DNA of 64,000 nucleotides from Planococcus sp. CPCC 101016 (GCF_007859295.1 NZ_VOHB01000003.1:124001-188000), one strand, 5' to 3'. Shown: positions 53,532 through 62,168, counted from the stretch's first letter. Numbers and translations: made by a program. The notes: generated by a model from the letters alone, not told the origin.

Positions 53532-53650
53532 GCGATGAGCTCGTTTGCGTAAGACGGACAAGCACTCCTTTTGGAAACACGTTGTGGAGCGTGGCTTGAT
53601 ACGCCGCAAACTATCGAAAACATCTTGCCCTCGGGCAAGGTGTTTTTTCT
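53532..53650 (+). ncRNA. Candidate orphan small RNA of about 119 nt
   Basis: Between the promoter above and an intrinsic terminator (AACATCTTGCCC/GGGCAAGGTGTT, 53620-53645, then TTTTTT) lies a foldable segment. Closing stem CGAT...GTTTGCG (53534-53550) with CGCAAAC...ATCG (53606-53617); inner arm GACAAGC..ACTCC with GGAG..GGCTTG. No open reading frame has a ribosome site. It does not match 6S, SRP, tmRNA, RNase P or a riboswitch that I recognise. No gene follows on this strand for several kilobases, so a stand-alone RNA is the simplest reading. Confidence 0.55.
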
Positions 53651-53800
53651 GTTTATGTTCAAACTTCCAGACGTTTGCTTCAAGGCACATATACGGTTCT
53701 ACTACACTTATAATTTGGCAAAATCCACTGTTCCCTCTCGTTTACTGTTTTTATTCCAATCAATTCGAATAAAACCGGCTTGTTTTATGCTTTTTGTAAA

Positions 53801-53940
53801 TTTGTTTGCGGTATTTTGGATTTATTTGCAGAATCTTCACGTTTGTTTGTGGAATCCGTTGGTTTGTTTGCGGAATTTCGAGTTTATTTGCGGAATCCTC
53901 GGGTTTGTTTGCGGAATTTCGAGTTTACTTGCGCAACAGC
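53801..53940 (+). repeat. Tandem repeat, 20-21 bp unit, about 6.8 copies
   Basis: Unit consensus TTTGTTTGCGGAATTTCGAG; copies begin at about 53801, 53821, 53842, 53863, 53883, 53904 and 53924, alternately reading TTTGTTTGC and TTTATTTGC. Copies 4 and 6 are identical. No gene. The rest of 53418-54032 besides the small RNA shows nothing I recognise. Confidence 0.85.
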
Positions 53941-53987
53941 AAATTTCAGACGCTCCTAATCCATCTGTCGCTTTTCTCAATACAAAA

Positions 53988-54024
53988 GACCCTGCCGCCA
54001 AGCAAACCGCTTGATGGCAGGGTC
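53988..54024 (-). terminator. Intrinsic terminator of alpha-glucosidase gene
   Basis: GACCCTGCCGCCAAGC/GCTTGATGGCAGGGTC, 5-nt loop, then TTTT on the minus strand. Confidence 0.92.
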
Positions 54025-54032
54025 TTTCAATT

Positions 54033-55646
54033 TCACAATTCGTATACGCGTGCTTCGAACGGCAGCAATTGCTTCGGATCCTGCTGTTGGTAATTGCTCA
54101 ACAGGCAGTTTGCCGATTCAGGTTCGTCCCAATAACAAGCGTATTCGGTCAAATTGGTGATGACCAATAAGGTTTTTTCCTCATTTGTACGGGTGTAAGC
54201 ATAAATCGATTCGTGACCGACGTCCTGCAACTCGTAGTTTCCATATACAAGGACTTCTTGCTGCTTTCGGAGCCAAATCATTCTGCGGTAAAACCACAGA
54301 ACCGAATGTGGATCGCGCAGCTGCGCGGCGACATTGATCTCTTCGTAGTTCGGATTGACCCGGAGCCACGGCTCGCCATCTGAAAATCCGGCGTTCGGGC
54401 TGGCGTCCCATTGCATCGGTGTCCTGGAATTGTCACGGCTCTGTGCTTTGATGATTGTCATGACAGCATCATGCTCCATTCCTTCCGAACGGTTGAAATG
54501 GTAAAGGTTATGCGTTTGGACATCGTTGTAATGTGACAACTCTTCAAATGGCGCATTGGTCATGCCGATTTCCTGTCCCTGATAGATGAACGGTGTACCT
54601 TGCATGAAAAAATACATGCAGGCAATCGCCGTAGCACTTTCACGCCAGTACTCCTGATCATTCCCCCAAGAGGAAACGATGCGCGGTTTGTCGTGGTTTT
54701 CGATGAACAACGCGTTCCAGCCCTGGCCCTCCACAGCTTTTTGCCATTTGGTCAGCACTTCTTTCAGCCTTGGCACATCGATGCCCGTAGTTGAATCAGT
54801 AGCCCATAAGCCCATGCTCTCAAACTGGAACACCATATTGAATTTGCCGTCATCCTCTGAAATCCATTCCCCAATATCATCAGCTTGGACACCATTCGCT
54901 TCGCCGACCGTCATGATATCGTGCTTAGCGAATGTCTCATCTCGCAGTTCTGCGAGCAGCGGCTGGATTCCTTTGACGTTCATCATCTTCTCCCAAGCCG
55001 GTACATACAAATTCTGTTCCGGATCTTCGATGTCGCTCAATTCTTTCTTGATATGGCTGATGGCATCCACCCGGAACCCATCGATTCCTTTGTCCAGCCA
55101 CCAATTGACCATGTCATATAAAGACTGCCTTACCTCTGGATTCTCCCAGTTTAGGTCCGGCTGTTTTTTGGAGAATAAATGCAAATAATATTGTTTGGTT
55201 TCCTGATCGTATTCCCAGGCATTGCCGCCAAAAATACTTTCCCAGTTGGTCGGTTCATCGCTCCAGATGTACCAATCGCGTTTGTCGTTATCGCGTGAAG
55301 CACGTGATTCCATGAACCACGGATGCTCATCGCTTGTATGATTGATGACCAGATCGATGATCAGCTTCATTCCCCGCGAATGCACTTCTTCAAGCAGACG
55401 GTCAAAATCCGCCATTGTCCCGAACTCTTCCATAATTTCCTGATAATCGCTTATATCGTAGCCGTTGTCGTCATTAGGTGATTTATACATCGGGCAAATC
55501 CAGATGACATCAATCCCAAGGTCTTTCAAATAATCCAGCTTGCTGGTCACGCCGTTGATATCGCCAACACCGTCACTGTTCGAGTCCATAAAACTCCTTG
55601 GATACACTTGATACGCAACTGCTTCTTTCCACCATTTCTTGTTCAT
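54033..55646 (-). CDS. GH13 alpha-glucosidase / oligo-1,6-glucosidase
   Basis: 537 residues from the ATG at 55646 (GAGGGA upstream). Starts KKWWKEAVAYQVYPRSFMDS. GH13 conserved regions: DLVINHTSDEH, GFRVDAISH (nucleophile Asp), TVGEANG (acid/base Glu) and ENHDKPR (transition-state Asp). Region II/V pattern and size fit GH13 subfamily 31 (MalL, oligo-1,6-glucosidase, sucrase-isomaltase type). Cytoplasmic, cleaves isomalto- or malto-oligosaccharides. No sugar transporter or regulator is adjacent. Confidence 0.92.
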   Translation of the reverse strand: MNKKWWKEAVAYQVYPRSFMDSNSDGVGDINGVTSKLDYLKDLGIDVIWICPMYKSPNDDNGYDISDYQEIMEEFGTMADFDRLLEEVHSRGMKLIIDLVINHTSDEHPWFMESRASRDNDKRDWYIWSDEPTNWESIFGGNAWEYDQETKQYYLHLFSKKQPDLNWENPEVRQSLYDMVNWWLDKGIDGFRVDAISHIKKELSDIEDPEQNLYVPAWEKMMNVKGIQPLLAELRDETFAKHDIMTVGEANGVQADDIGEWISEDDGKFNMVFQFESMGLWATDSTTGIDVPRLKEVLTKWQKAVEGQGWNALFIENHDKPRIVSSWGNDQEYWRESATAIACMYFFMQGTPFIYQGQEIGMTNAPFEELSHYNDVQTHNLYHFNRSEGMEHDAVMTIIKAQSRDNSRTPMQWDASPNAGFSDGEPWLRVNPNYEEINVAAQLRDPHSVLWFYRRMIWLRKQQEVLVYGNYELQDVGHESIYAYTRTNEEKTLLVITNLTEYACYWDEPESANCLLSNYQQQDPKQLLPFEARVYEL

Positions 55647-56232
55647 AACTGATCCCTCACAAAGACCTTGGCCAGTCTCCCACTCAATCAATCGGCCTTA
55701 ACCTCTGATTTGTTCCGAAGATGCCCGAGCGCCTATTTCAACTTTTAATCTATTATTCCCATCATCCAGCAACATTTTTCTAGAAAAATTAATTTCAAGT
55801 TGATAGTGTAGCAGAAATCGCAAAAAAATACCAAGGCAGCAGACCAAAAATTTTGTGGAGTTTTGTTGGCGCGACACCTTCTTTCATTTGAATTTCTTTC
55901 TATATAACCGCTGTCATAATAAAAAAACCTTATTTGTGAAGTTTTTTCACATTAAATGAATGATGTCGCTTTCATTTATTAATAAAGAATAATTACGACC
56001 TCTGGCCCTTTCTTTTGAGGCTATCTACTATTTTCAAGTAATGCTTATATAATAGTACTCTATTGATTTTCTAACGGAATTTGATTTCCTTCTTATTTAT
56101 CCGAGTCAGCTTTTTGAATGGATGGGTACACATCTTTATCATAAAGAATAACTTTTTTGCAACTCGACAAAATCATTAACTTTAAGAAATTCGGGAATAC
56201 ACTAGTAGAAGAAATGGAAAGGATGATCATCG
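55647..56232. other. Intergenic region, 586 bp, AT-rich
   Basis: No gene with a ribosome site. Upstream region of the alpha-glucosidase (-) and the TM2 gene (+). Short AT-rich inverted repeats occur, such as AAATGA...TCATTT near 55964-55980 and AAAAAACCT...AAGTTTTTT near 55922-55947, but none is clear enough to name. Confidence 0.4.
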
Positions 56233-56439
56233 ATGAAAAACAAATTAGCAGCCGCATTGCTCGCTATTTTCTTAGGCGACTTTGGCGCACACAAATTCTA
56301 TCTGGGGCGACCAGGCATGGGGATTCTGTATCTACTATTCTTTTGGACGGGGATTCCGGCAGTCATTGGCATAATTGAAGGAATTCTGTATTTGCTGCAA
56401 TCTGATGAAGACTTTCAGAGAAAGCATGGCAGAGGCTGA
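56233..56439 (+). CDS. TM2-domain membrane protein
   Basis: 68 residues. Family pattern: KNKLAAALLAIFLGDFGAHKFYLGRPGMGILYLL with the DFGAHKFYLG turn, then IPAVIGIIEGILYLLQSDEDF. Two membrane helices joined by a short turn. Function unknown in bacteria. GGAAAGGATG upstream; 41 bp before mug and perhaps cotranscribed. Confidence 0.88.
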   Translation: MKNKLAAALLAIFLGDFGAHKFYLGRPGMGILYLLFFWTGIPAVIGIIEGILYLLQSDEDFQRKHGRG

Positions 56440-56480
56440 TTGCATCCAATATTCCTATAGTTTTGAGGAGGCACTAGATT

Positions 56481-56987
56481 TTGCAACTTGAACCGATTCC
56501 TGACCATCTGCAGAATGATTTAAAAATTTTATTCGTCGGTTTCAATCCGAGCATTCGCTCTTCTGAAACCGGTTTTCATTATGCCAATCCGAATAACCGG
56601 TTCTGGAAAATCCTTTACGAAGCTGGATTGACGCCGCGGAAATATCGGCCTGATGAAAATAGCGAACTGCTTGTGCTTGGGTTTGGCCTGACGAATATCG
56701 TTGCACGGCCAACCAAGGAAGCTGCGGAGATTTCCAAAGAGGAATATGCCGAAGGCGCCAAGCTATTGGAGCAGAAAATTAGGCAGTTCCGGCCAAAAGC
56801 TGTCTGTTTTGTCGGCAAAGGCGTCTACCAGCAATTCAGCAAAAGAAAATCCGTTCCGTGGGGCGTTCAGAAAGAACCGGTCATTCCGGGCATCGTTGAA
56901 TATGTCGCTCCGTCATCCAGCGGATTGGTGCGCATAAAACTGGCCGACATTGTGGAAATTTACAGCGGATTGAACGACTACAAATAG
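56481..56987 (+). CDS. mug: G/U mismatch-specific uracil-DNA glycosylase (Mug)
   Basis: 168 residues from a TTG at 56481, 8 bases after GAGGAGG. Motif 1 FVGFNPSIRS (Asn of the GxNPS active-site motif), HYANPNNRFWKILYEAGLTP, and motif 2 VAPSSSGLVR. This is the Mug/TDG branch of the UDG superfamily, removing uracil and ethenocytosine opposite guanine. The motif 2 NPSGLN of E. coli Mug reads PSSSGL, as in many Bacillota enzymes. Confidence 0.92.
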   Translation: MQLEPIPDHLQNDLKILFVGFNPSIRSSETGFHYANPNNRFWKILYEAGLTPRKYRPDENSELLVLGFGLTNIVARPTKEAAEISKEEYAEGAKLLEQKIRQFRPKAVCFVGKGVYQQFSKRKSVPWGVQKEPVIPGIVEYVAPSSSGLVRIKLADIVEIYSGLNDYK

Positions 56988-57024
56988 AAAATACCGGCTT
57001 CTCGTCAAGAGAGACCGGTATTTT
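56987..57024. terminator. Bidirectional terminator
   Basis: AAAATACCGG/CCGGTATTTT with T-run, shared by mug (+) and DUF1697 (-); the stem includes the last codons of the DUF1697 gene. Confidence 0.88.
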
Positions 57025-57568
57025 TATTCTCCATTTTCTGCAGCAGTGCCGTGATTTTCCTGACTGTATTGACATTGCGCACGGTAACACGCTGGTACAG
57101 TGCGGATCCTATGATCTTAATCATACCGCTTTTTGTGACTTTGTCTCTGTCCACTGACCAAAGAATGGCTCCTGGGACATAGCGGACCCGGTCGATATCC
57201 GGCTTGATCACCAATTGGTCCAACACGGTTTCCCCGTCGACATCCTCCCATAAAAACAACGCATCGCTTTTCATCTGCTGATCATTTGACCAGTTTTCCG
57301 GAATAGCCCGCGCGATTCCCTGAAACTCCTCTGAATTGTAAATCAGCACATTGCTCTGTAAGCCAAAATGACTGTAGATTGCCTCTTCCAAAATCGGTGC
57401 CAACTGGTCTGTTGAAAAGTTATTATCAACAAAAACGATGTTCCCGGAATTGATATAAGTAGTGACCGAAGACATTCCCGCCTCTTCAAATGCCTGCTTC
57501 AGCTTTTTCATGTCCACTTTGTTTTTGCCGCCTACATTGATGCCTCGAAGCAATGCCACATAGATCAT
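57005..57568 (-). CDS. DUF1697-family protein
   Basis: 187 residues from the ATG at 57568, 9 bases after GGAG. Family start MIYVALLRGINVGGKNKVDM, then TYINSGNIVFVDN, and the C-terminal RVTVRNVNTVRKITALL. DUF1697 is widespread and uncharacterised; the second half resembles a DNA- or RNA-binding arrangement (YRRVTxRNxxTV). It follows the Abi_2 gene by 30 bp on the same strand, so both may be in one transcript. Confidence 0.9.
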   Translation of the reverse strand: MIYVALLRGINVGGKNKVDMKKLKQAFEEAGMSSVTTYINSGNIVFVDNNFSTDQLAPILEEAIYSHFGLQSNVLIYNSEEFQGIARAIPENWSNDQQMKSDALFLWEDVDGETVLDQLVIKPDIDRVRYVPGAILWSVDRDKVTKSGMIKIIGSALYQRVTVRNVNTVRKITALLQKMENKNTGLS

Positions 57569-57598
57569 CGCAGCCATCTCCTTCATCTTAAGCTGACT

Positions 57599-58570
57599 TT
57601 ATTCCCATTCCTTACCGGTAAATCCTGCATCTTTCAGGATCCTTGCAAACGCCCGCTCCTGAACCGACGCTTTCAGCTCCTTGACCAGCCGTTCCAGTTC
57701 TGTAGAAAACTGTTCGTAATCCACTTTTGCCAGAACCAATTTCAATAGACAACATACAGAAAACACAGTAGCTCCGCTCAAGCTTCCTTTTTTCATGCCC
57801 AGCATCTCTTCTACAGCACCAAGCTCCACCGGATTCGGAAGATGAAACCGGTACAGCACTTCCTCATGCGCAGATTTATTGCGGTACGGGAAAACGATGC
57901 GCAAGATGGCATCCAACTCACTTGCCTTCAAACGGATCAAGCCATATTCTTCACTGTACTCCTCAGCAAAATCCTGGGCAATGCGCTCGCGCAGCTGTTC
58001 ATCAATCACCGAATAGAAGTTGGTAATTTGGCCAAGTGACAGGAAATTGACCAGCACCCAAAGCGGCACGTTCTTATGCTTATCATAAAATTCCCGAATG
58101 GCCGGATATCTGACTTTATCGCGTTTCTTATGGCTTTTAATCAGGTTGGCAAGCGTCGAAATAATGCGATCGCGTTCATGATGATGTTGACTGTCGGGAC
58201 TGTAATTTCCCGGCTCTAAAAAGCTTGCCGTTTCCCTGAACTTTTCAGAAAAGCGGTACGCTACTTTCGACTTGATGTTCTTCTCGAACTTCAGCAGCTC
58301 GTTCAACAACAGCAGCCTGAGCTTTCGGTCAAAACGGTGAAGCGCGTACAGGTGGCTGAACTCCACACCTTCCTGGTAACGTTCAAGGCCGTATGGATTG
58401 CGTATTTCATCGTTTTCCAGGAAAGGCTCCTTATAGCCGTCAATCAATGCATAATAATTTTCACGCGACAAAATTCGTTTTGCCGCAGCTTTATCCGGCA
58501 CCTGTAAGCCACGCGCTTCAAGTATTTCCAGCTGTTCGGCGTGGGAGGCGAAATCCTTCACATGTCTCAT
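57599..58570 (-). CDS. Abi_2-family (AbiD/AbiF-like) HEPN protein
   Basis: 323 residues. Abi_2 pattern: ILSRENYYALIDGYKEPFL, LYALHRFDRKLRLLLLNELL, KFEKNIKSKVAYRFSEKF, and HEPN motif R-x4-H in YRNKSAHEE (Arg230, His235). HEPN proteins of this kind are RNases used in abortive infection or toxin-antitoxin roles. Work known to me links AbiF-like proteins with adjacent noncoding RNA antitoxins and to the ancestry of Cas13. No antitoxin protein is adjacent. Cotranscribed DUF1697 follows. Start has AAAAGGATGAG upstream. Confidence 0.85.
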   Translation of the reverse strand: MRHVKDFASHAEQLEILEARGLQVPDKAAAKRILSRENYYALIDGYKEPFLENDEIRNPYGLERYQEGVEFSHLYALHRFDRKLRLLLLNELLKFEKNIKSKVAYRFSEKFRETASFLEPGNYSPDSQHHHERDRIISTLANLIKSHKKRDKVRYPAIREFYDKHKNVPLWVLVNFLSLGQITNFYSVIDEQLRERIAQDFAEEYSEEYGLIRLKASELDAILRIVFPYRNKSAHEEVLYRFHLPNPVELGAVEEMLGMKKGSLSGATVFSVCCLLKLVLAKVDYEQFSTELERLVKELKASVQERAFARILKDAGFTGKEWE

Positions 58571-58888
58571 CCTTTTCGTATTCTTCTTATCTTCAACTGT
58601 AAGCGATATGGCTCCATTAATAAACCACTTACTTACTCAAAATATAACAAGCAGGATGTTTTCCCCTTTAACCATCGACTTTACTAAATGCCCTTATTAT
58701 CCTCTTCATAAAAGCAACTTCTTTCCGTCCTAAGTATCCCGTCTTCATTCTTCTTGTGAACTAGGAAACCCTCGTTTTTTGTTACTAACACTTATCAACG
58801 GGTATTGAGAAATAAAGAGTGTTTGTCCAGGAAGAATTTGGCTTTACGGAGAGGATGGCGGTGAAATACAAATTAAGGAGTGAGTGGG
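58571..58888. other. Intergenic region, 318 bp
   Basis: Divergent promoter region between the Abi_2 gene (-) and the SLH gene (+). A TATATT on the minus strand near 58641 could be a -10 for the Abi_2 gene, but the -35 is weak. No terminator-ended RNA unit was found, so an AbiF-type antitoxin RNA is not evident here. Confidence 0.4.
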
Positions 58889-59968
58889 TTGAAGAAGTTA
58901 TCAATGCTGATGGTTTTGATGATGACGCTTGGATTGGCGATTCCTGTTCAAGGAGCTTCCGATTTGCCGGAGTCCCATGAGTTTTATGATGAAATCATCT
59001 ACCTGGTGGATCGTGAAGTGCTGAGAGGCTACCCGGATGGCACGATGCGTCCCGATATAGGAGTGACACGTGCAGAAGCGGCGATTATGATCGGCCGCTT
59101 GAAAGAATTCAATGATACGCCTCGTGACACTGGTTTTTCAGACGTTCCCTCCTCTCACAAAGCAAGCGGTTATATTGCAGCAGCAAAAGACGCTCAATTG
59201 ATTGAAGGTTATCCAGATGGCACCTTCCGTCCGGAGCATACGATTACAAGAGCCGAAATGGCATTTATTCTGTCGCGGCTGTTTATCGTTCCGTTCCGGG
59301 CAGATGCAAGTTTCACGGACATTTCACCGAATATGCAAGTGTATGAGCCGGTTCAGAAAATACTGGCAGCCAACATCACCATTGGCTATCCCGATAAGAC
59401 TTTCCGGCCAAATGTAAACGTGACCCGTGGCCAGTTCTCTGCATTTTTAGCTCGCGGGCTTGAACCGAAATTCAAGAACGATGCCACAATCGAGCAGTCT
59501 TATCTGAGAGATAAGACGAAAACATATGTCTACGATACAGAATATGGAATTGAGCGCCACACCTATAATTATGTACCTTCGCGCAATGGCTTGGAAATGG
59601 GCTATATTTGGAGCATCTACCGTGGAGATGGATCGTTATTGACAGATTCAGTAGAATTCGAGACCCATGGGCACTATACATTCGGTTTGCCCTATTCTGA
59701 ATCATATACTGAATTGGAGTATCCGGTAGAAATTGGACAGGCATGGTATACCGACACGCAGTATGCCGCTCCACGTGAAATCACCAATATTGGCACAACT
59801 GTCGAAACACCCTATCAAACTTTTACAAATGCAGTGGAAGTGACAGTAGCAGCCAATCCGGAATTCATGGAAGAAGGCCATATCTATTATATGGTTGAAG
59901 GCTTCGGTGAAGTTAAATCCGTCAAACTGGAAGGCACTGTAACCAAACAATTGACTGCTGTTGAATAA
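58889..59968 (+). CDS. SLH-domain surface protein
   Basis: 359 residues from a TTG at 58889, 8 bases after AAGGAG; a GTG at 58880 lies inside that site. Signal peptide MKKLSMLMVLMMTLGLAIPV. Three SLH repeats (about 30-75, 90-140, 150-200), each with the core GYPDGTMRPD, GYPDGTFRPE and GYPDKTFRPN followed by T-R. SLH domains bind pyruvylated wall polysaccharide. The C-terminal 160 residues (from about 205) form a Tyr-rich beta domain with no family I recognise. Its role at the surface is unknown. Confidence 0.88.
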   Translation: MKKLSMLMVLMMTLGLAIPVQGASDLPESHEFYDEIIYLVDREVLRGYPDGTMRPDIGVTRAEAAIMIGRLKEFNDTPRDTGFSDVPSSHKASGYIAAAKDAQLIEGYPDGTFRPEHTITRAEMAFILSRLFIVPFRADASFTDISPNMQVYEPVQKILAANITIGYPDKTFRPNVNVTRGQFSAFLARGLEPKFKNDATIEQSYLRDKTKTYVYDTEYGIERHTYNYVPSRNGLEMGYIWSIYRGDGSLLTDSVEFETHGHYTFGLPYSESYTELEYPVEIGQAWYTDTQYAAPREITNIGTTVETPYQTFTNAVEVTVAANPEFMEEGHIYYMVEGFGEVKSVKLEGTVTKQLTAVE

Positions 59969-59982
59969 AATCTAGATTTATA

Positions 59983-60018
59983 GAAAAGCCGGTTGCCTAA
60001 GGGGCAGCCGGCTTTTTT
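59983..60018 (+). terminator. Intrinsic terminator
   Basis: AAAAGCCGGTTGCC with GGCAGCCGGCTTTT, then a T-run. Confidence 0.93.
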
Positions 60019-60187
60019 TGTCTGAAGGCGTTTAAATCAGCAAAGAAATAAAGCGTTATCAAAAAAGACACACAATTGACACTTACATCAAAAATAATGG
60101 ACTTGGTATAGTAACAAACAGACTTCAAAAAGTATGTGATTTAACGTCATAAAAGTCGAGACTCATCAATTTGAAAGGAAGAAAATT

Positions 60188-60721
60188 ATGCATCAAGAAA
60201 AAAGATTGCCGCGCAACGGAAAAGAAGGCTTTCTCTACGGGAGCCTCATTTCTACTATGACTGTACTATTTATGAGTTCTTTCAGCGCCATTTATTTTGC
60301 AGGAGGATTTAATGCCGACGTCGCCTGGGGCATTCTCAAAATGATTCCGATTATGTGGATCATCGTGATGATTATCGAACCGGTTATTTTCGGTCGGCTG
60401 GCAGAAGCTCTAACCGATAAACTTACCCATGCATCGGATAGTTTCAATTCCAAAATTCTCTTTCGAATTTTGTTCACCGTACTCGGAATGTCAGCTGCGA
60501 TGACCTTGATCGGCGATATTGTCAGCAACGGATTCCACTCAGCGCTCTTCAGCAACTGGCTTGCAAACTGGCCGCGCAATTTCGTTATTGTGCTGATTGC
60601 TGAAAGTCTGGTCATCCAGCCAATCGCCCGGTTGGTCATGGTGAAGCTGCATGAAGCGCAAGACAAAAAAGCCGGGATTGTACCGGAAGCAGAAGCTGGA
60701 TTAAAAACGGAAGTGCTTTAA
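60188..60721 (+). CDS. DUF2798 membrane protein
   Basis: 177 residues, four hydrophobic segments. DUF2798 pairs appear twice: LYGSLISTMTVLFMSSFSAI and LFRILFTVLGMSAAMTLIGD. A charged C-terminal tail with Glu and Lys. Function unknown. AAAGGAAG precedes ATG. An extended -10 element TGG-TATAGT lies at 60104-60112. No terminator was seen between its end and the convergent lipoprotein gene. Confidence 0.82.
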   Translation: MHQEKRLPRNGKEGFLYGSLISTMTVLFMSSFSAIYFAGGFNADVAWGILKMIPIMWIIVMIIEPVIFGRLAEALTDKLTHASDSFNSKILFRILFTVLGMSAAMTLIGDIVSNGFHSALFSNWLANWPRNFVIVLIAESLVIQPIARLVMVKLHEAQDKKAGIVPEAEAGLKTEVL

Positions 60722-60817
60722 ATTACTTGCTGAAAAAGAGGGCTGATACTTCAGTCATGAACAAGAAACACCAACCTTCAAGTTCCGTTTTAGGATTTCC
60801 CTTTAACTGAAACACGG

Positions 60818-61183
60818 TTAATTTAAAAGCCCATAAATTGTTTCCGCTGAATTTTTTGAAAAAGTATAGATGGTATTCGTATCCTCTAGATTCATTATCG
60901 TTCCCTGTTCTTCGCTGATCCATAGATAGTATGATTCTTCACCGAATTCAACTTTATATTCAGGGTCTACCATATCGACTATACCGGGCTCTTTTTGAGC
61001 TTTTTTGAAAGCTTTTACAAAATCATCAACAGCGTCAGAGTCTGTAAATGAAATTAATGAATCTCCTTTAACAACCGAAAAGCTTTCCATTCCATATACA
61101 TCTACTTTTTCTATGATTGCTGATGAACATCCGCCAACTAAAAACAAAGTTATCAATAAAAACAGTTGAAACCATTTTTTCAA
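60818..61183 (-). CDS. Small lipoprotein, YhfM-like
   Basis: 121 residues. Signal MKKWFQLFLLITLFLVGG with lipobox VGGC. The mature part has KVDVYGMESF, FVKAFKKAQKEPGIVDMVDP, and YYLWISEEQGTIMNLEDTNT, a pattern like B. subtilis YhfM as I recall it. About 100 residues outside the membrane, no known function. GGGGG precedes the ATG. Monocistronic. Confidence 0.72.
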   Translation of the reverse strand: MKKWFQLFLLITLFLVGGCSSAIIEKVDVYGMESFSVVKGDSLISFTDSDAVDDFVKAFKKAQKEPGIVDMVDPEYKVEFGEESYYLWISEEQGTIMNLEDTNTIYTFSKNSAETIYGLLN

Positions 61184-61344
61184 TGAAATCCCCCCTCATA
61201 ATCAGTTAGACACATTGAAACAAATAAAGTTACGCAAACCTCCCCAATTAGGGATCGATCACGTCTTTTAAAGAGGCACACTTCCACTCGTTTTAGAATG
61301 CCTGTTTAAATCATTAGTAATTTAATTGATGTAGACTGAACTAA

Positions 61345-61379
61345 AAAAGCTTGCTGACAATAATTGTCAGCGAGCTTTC
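61345..61379 (-). terminator. Intrinsic terminator of general stress protein gene
   Basis: AAAGCTTGCTGACA/TGTCAGCGAGCTTT with 5-nt loop and TTTTTT on the minus strand. Confidence 0.92.
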
Positions 61380-61397
61380 GTTATGTCAGCTTCATAA

Positions 61398-61898
61398 TTA
61401 GTTAAAATCCACAGTATCGTTTATTTCTTTCTCATCTTTTTCTGTTTCGTTATTAGTTAATTTCTTGACGAAAGTTTTGATTGATTTTGTAGTGTTTCCT
61501 GAATCCCAGTACTCTGCTGAATCCGCATCGACCTTAATCAGCACTACATTCGGATCGTCATAGCTGGTATCCAGCATTTTATCGAATATCGGATTCCAAT
61601 ATTCCTTTTTCTTTGCTTCATCTTCTATGAATTCAGCCGTTCCGCTGATGGAAACATAGGATTTCCCGGCATACGCCAAATTGACATTCGGGTTGCTGGC
61701 AATTTCCTGGTACTTTTCCGTATCTTTCATCGTAAGGAACCATAACTCTCCGTCAAACTCCACTTCCTGGGTCTGCATCGGACGGGAAATGATTTTATTG
61801 TCTGTGGAAATGGTCGTGAACATGGCTACTTTGATATCCTTAATCAACTCATTGACCGTTTTAATTGCTTCTTGATTGTTTGTTGTATTGTTTACCAT
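61398..61898 (-). CDS. General stress protein 26-like pyridoxamine 5'-phosphate oxidase fold protein
   Basis: 166 residues. Split-barrel flavin-binding fold: KVAMFTTISTDNKIISRPMQ, LWFLTMKDTEKYQEIASNPN, VNLAYAGKSYVSISGTAEFI, then KEYWNPIFDKMLD, PNVVLIKVDADSAEYWDS. It fits the B. subtilis YdaG (GSP26) group, a SigB regulon member. It may bind FMN, FAD or F420-like cofactor. A good SigB promoter lies upstream. GGAGG before the ATG. Confidence 0.9.
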   Translation of the reverse strand: MVNNTTNNQEAIKTVNELIKDIKVAMFTTISTDNKIISRPMQTQEVEFDGELWFLTMKDTEKYQEIASNPNVNLAYAGKSYVSISGTAEFIEDEAKKKEYWNPIFDKMLDTSYDDPNVVLIKVDADSAEYWDSGNTTKSIKTFVKKLTNNETEKDEKEINDTVDFN

Positions 61899-61954
61899 AA
61901 CTATTATTTCCTCCTATATAAGTGGGTCTAAGTAATTTTTCTATGCTTAATATA

Positions 61955-61979
61955 ATTCCCTTTTTTTGGCTCTTTAAAC
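61955..61979 (-). promoter_or_regulatory. SigB promoter of general stress gene
   Basis: On the minus strand a perfect GTTTAA (61974-61979), 13 bp, GGGAAT (61955-61960), one base from GGGTAT. The gene downstream is of a known SigB-regulon family. The rest of 61899-62168 holds nothing else recognised. Confidence 0.78.
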
Positions 61980-62168
61980 GTTATTTCTATTTTGTAATCT
62001 GATCTCCACTCAGGGTTTTTCTTCTATATATTTTCATACTCATTAATTTATAAATATACTTCTTAGCTTATAAGAATGATAAATTTTATATTTCTAACCT
62101 TATTATCTTTTCATTCAGTCTCTTTGCAAAACCAGAAATAACTTAAAGCTATTTAACAATAATTTAAA

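Noticed and set aside
53801..53940. Regular repeats that could suggest a CRISPR array
   Set aside because: Units are contiguous with no unique spacers, and no cas genes are present.
54679..55188. 169-codon plus-strand frame
   Set aside because: Antisense to GH13 catalytic regions; Ser/Pro-rich shadow.
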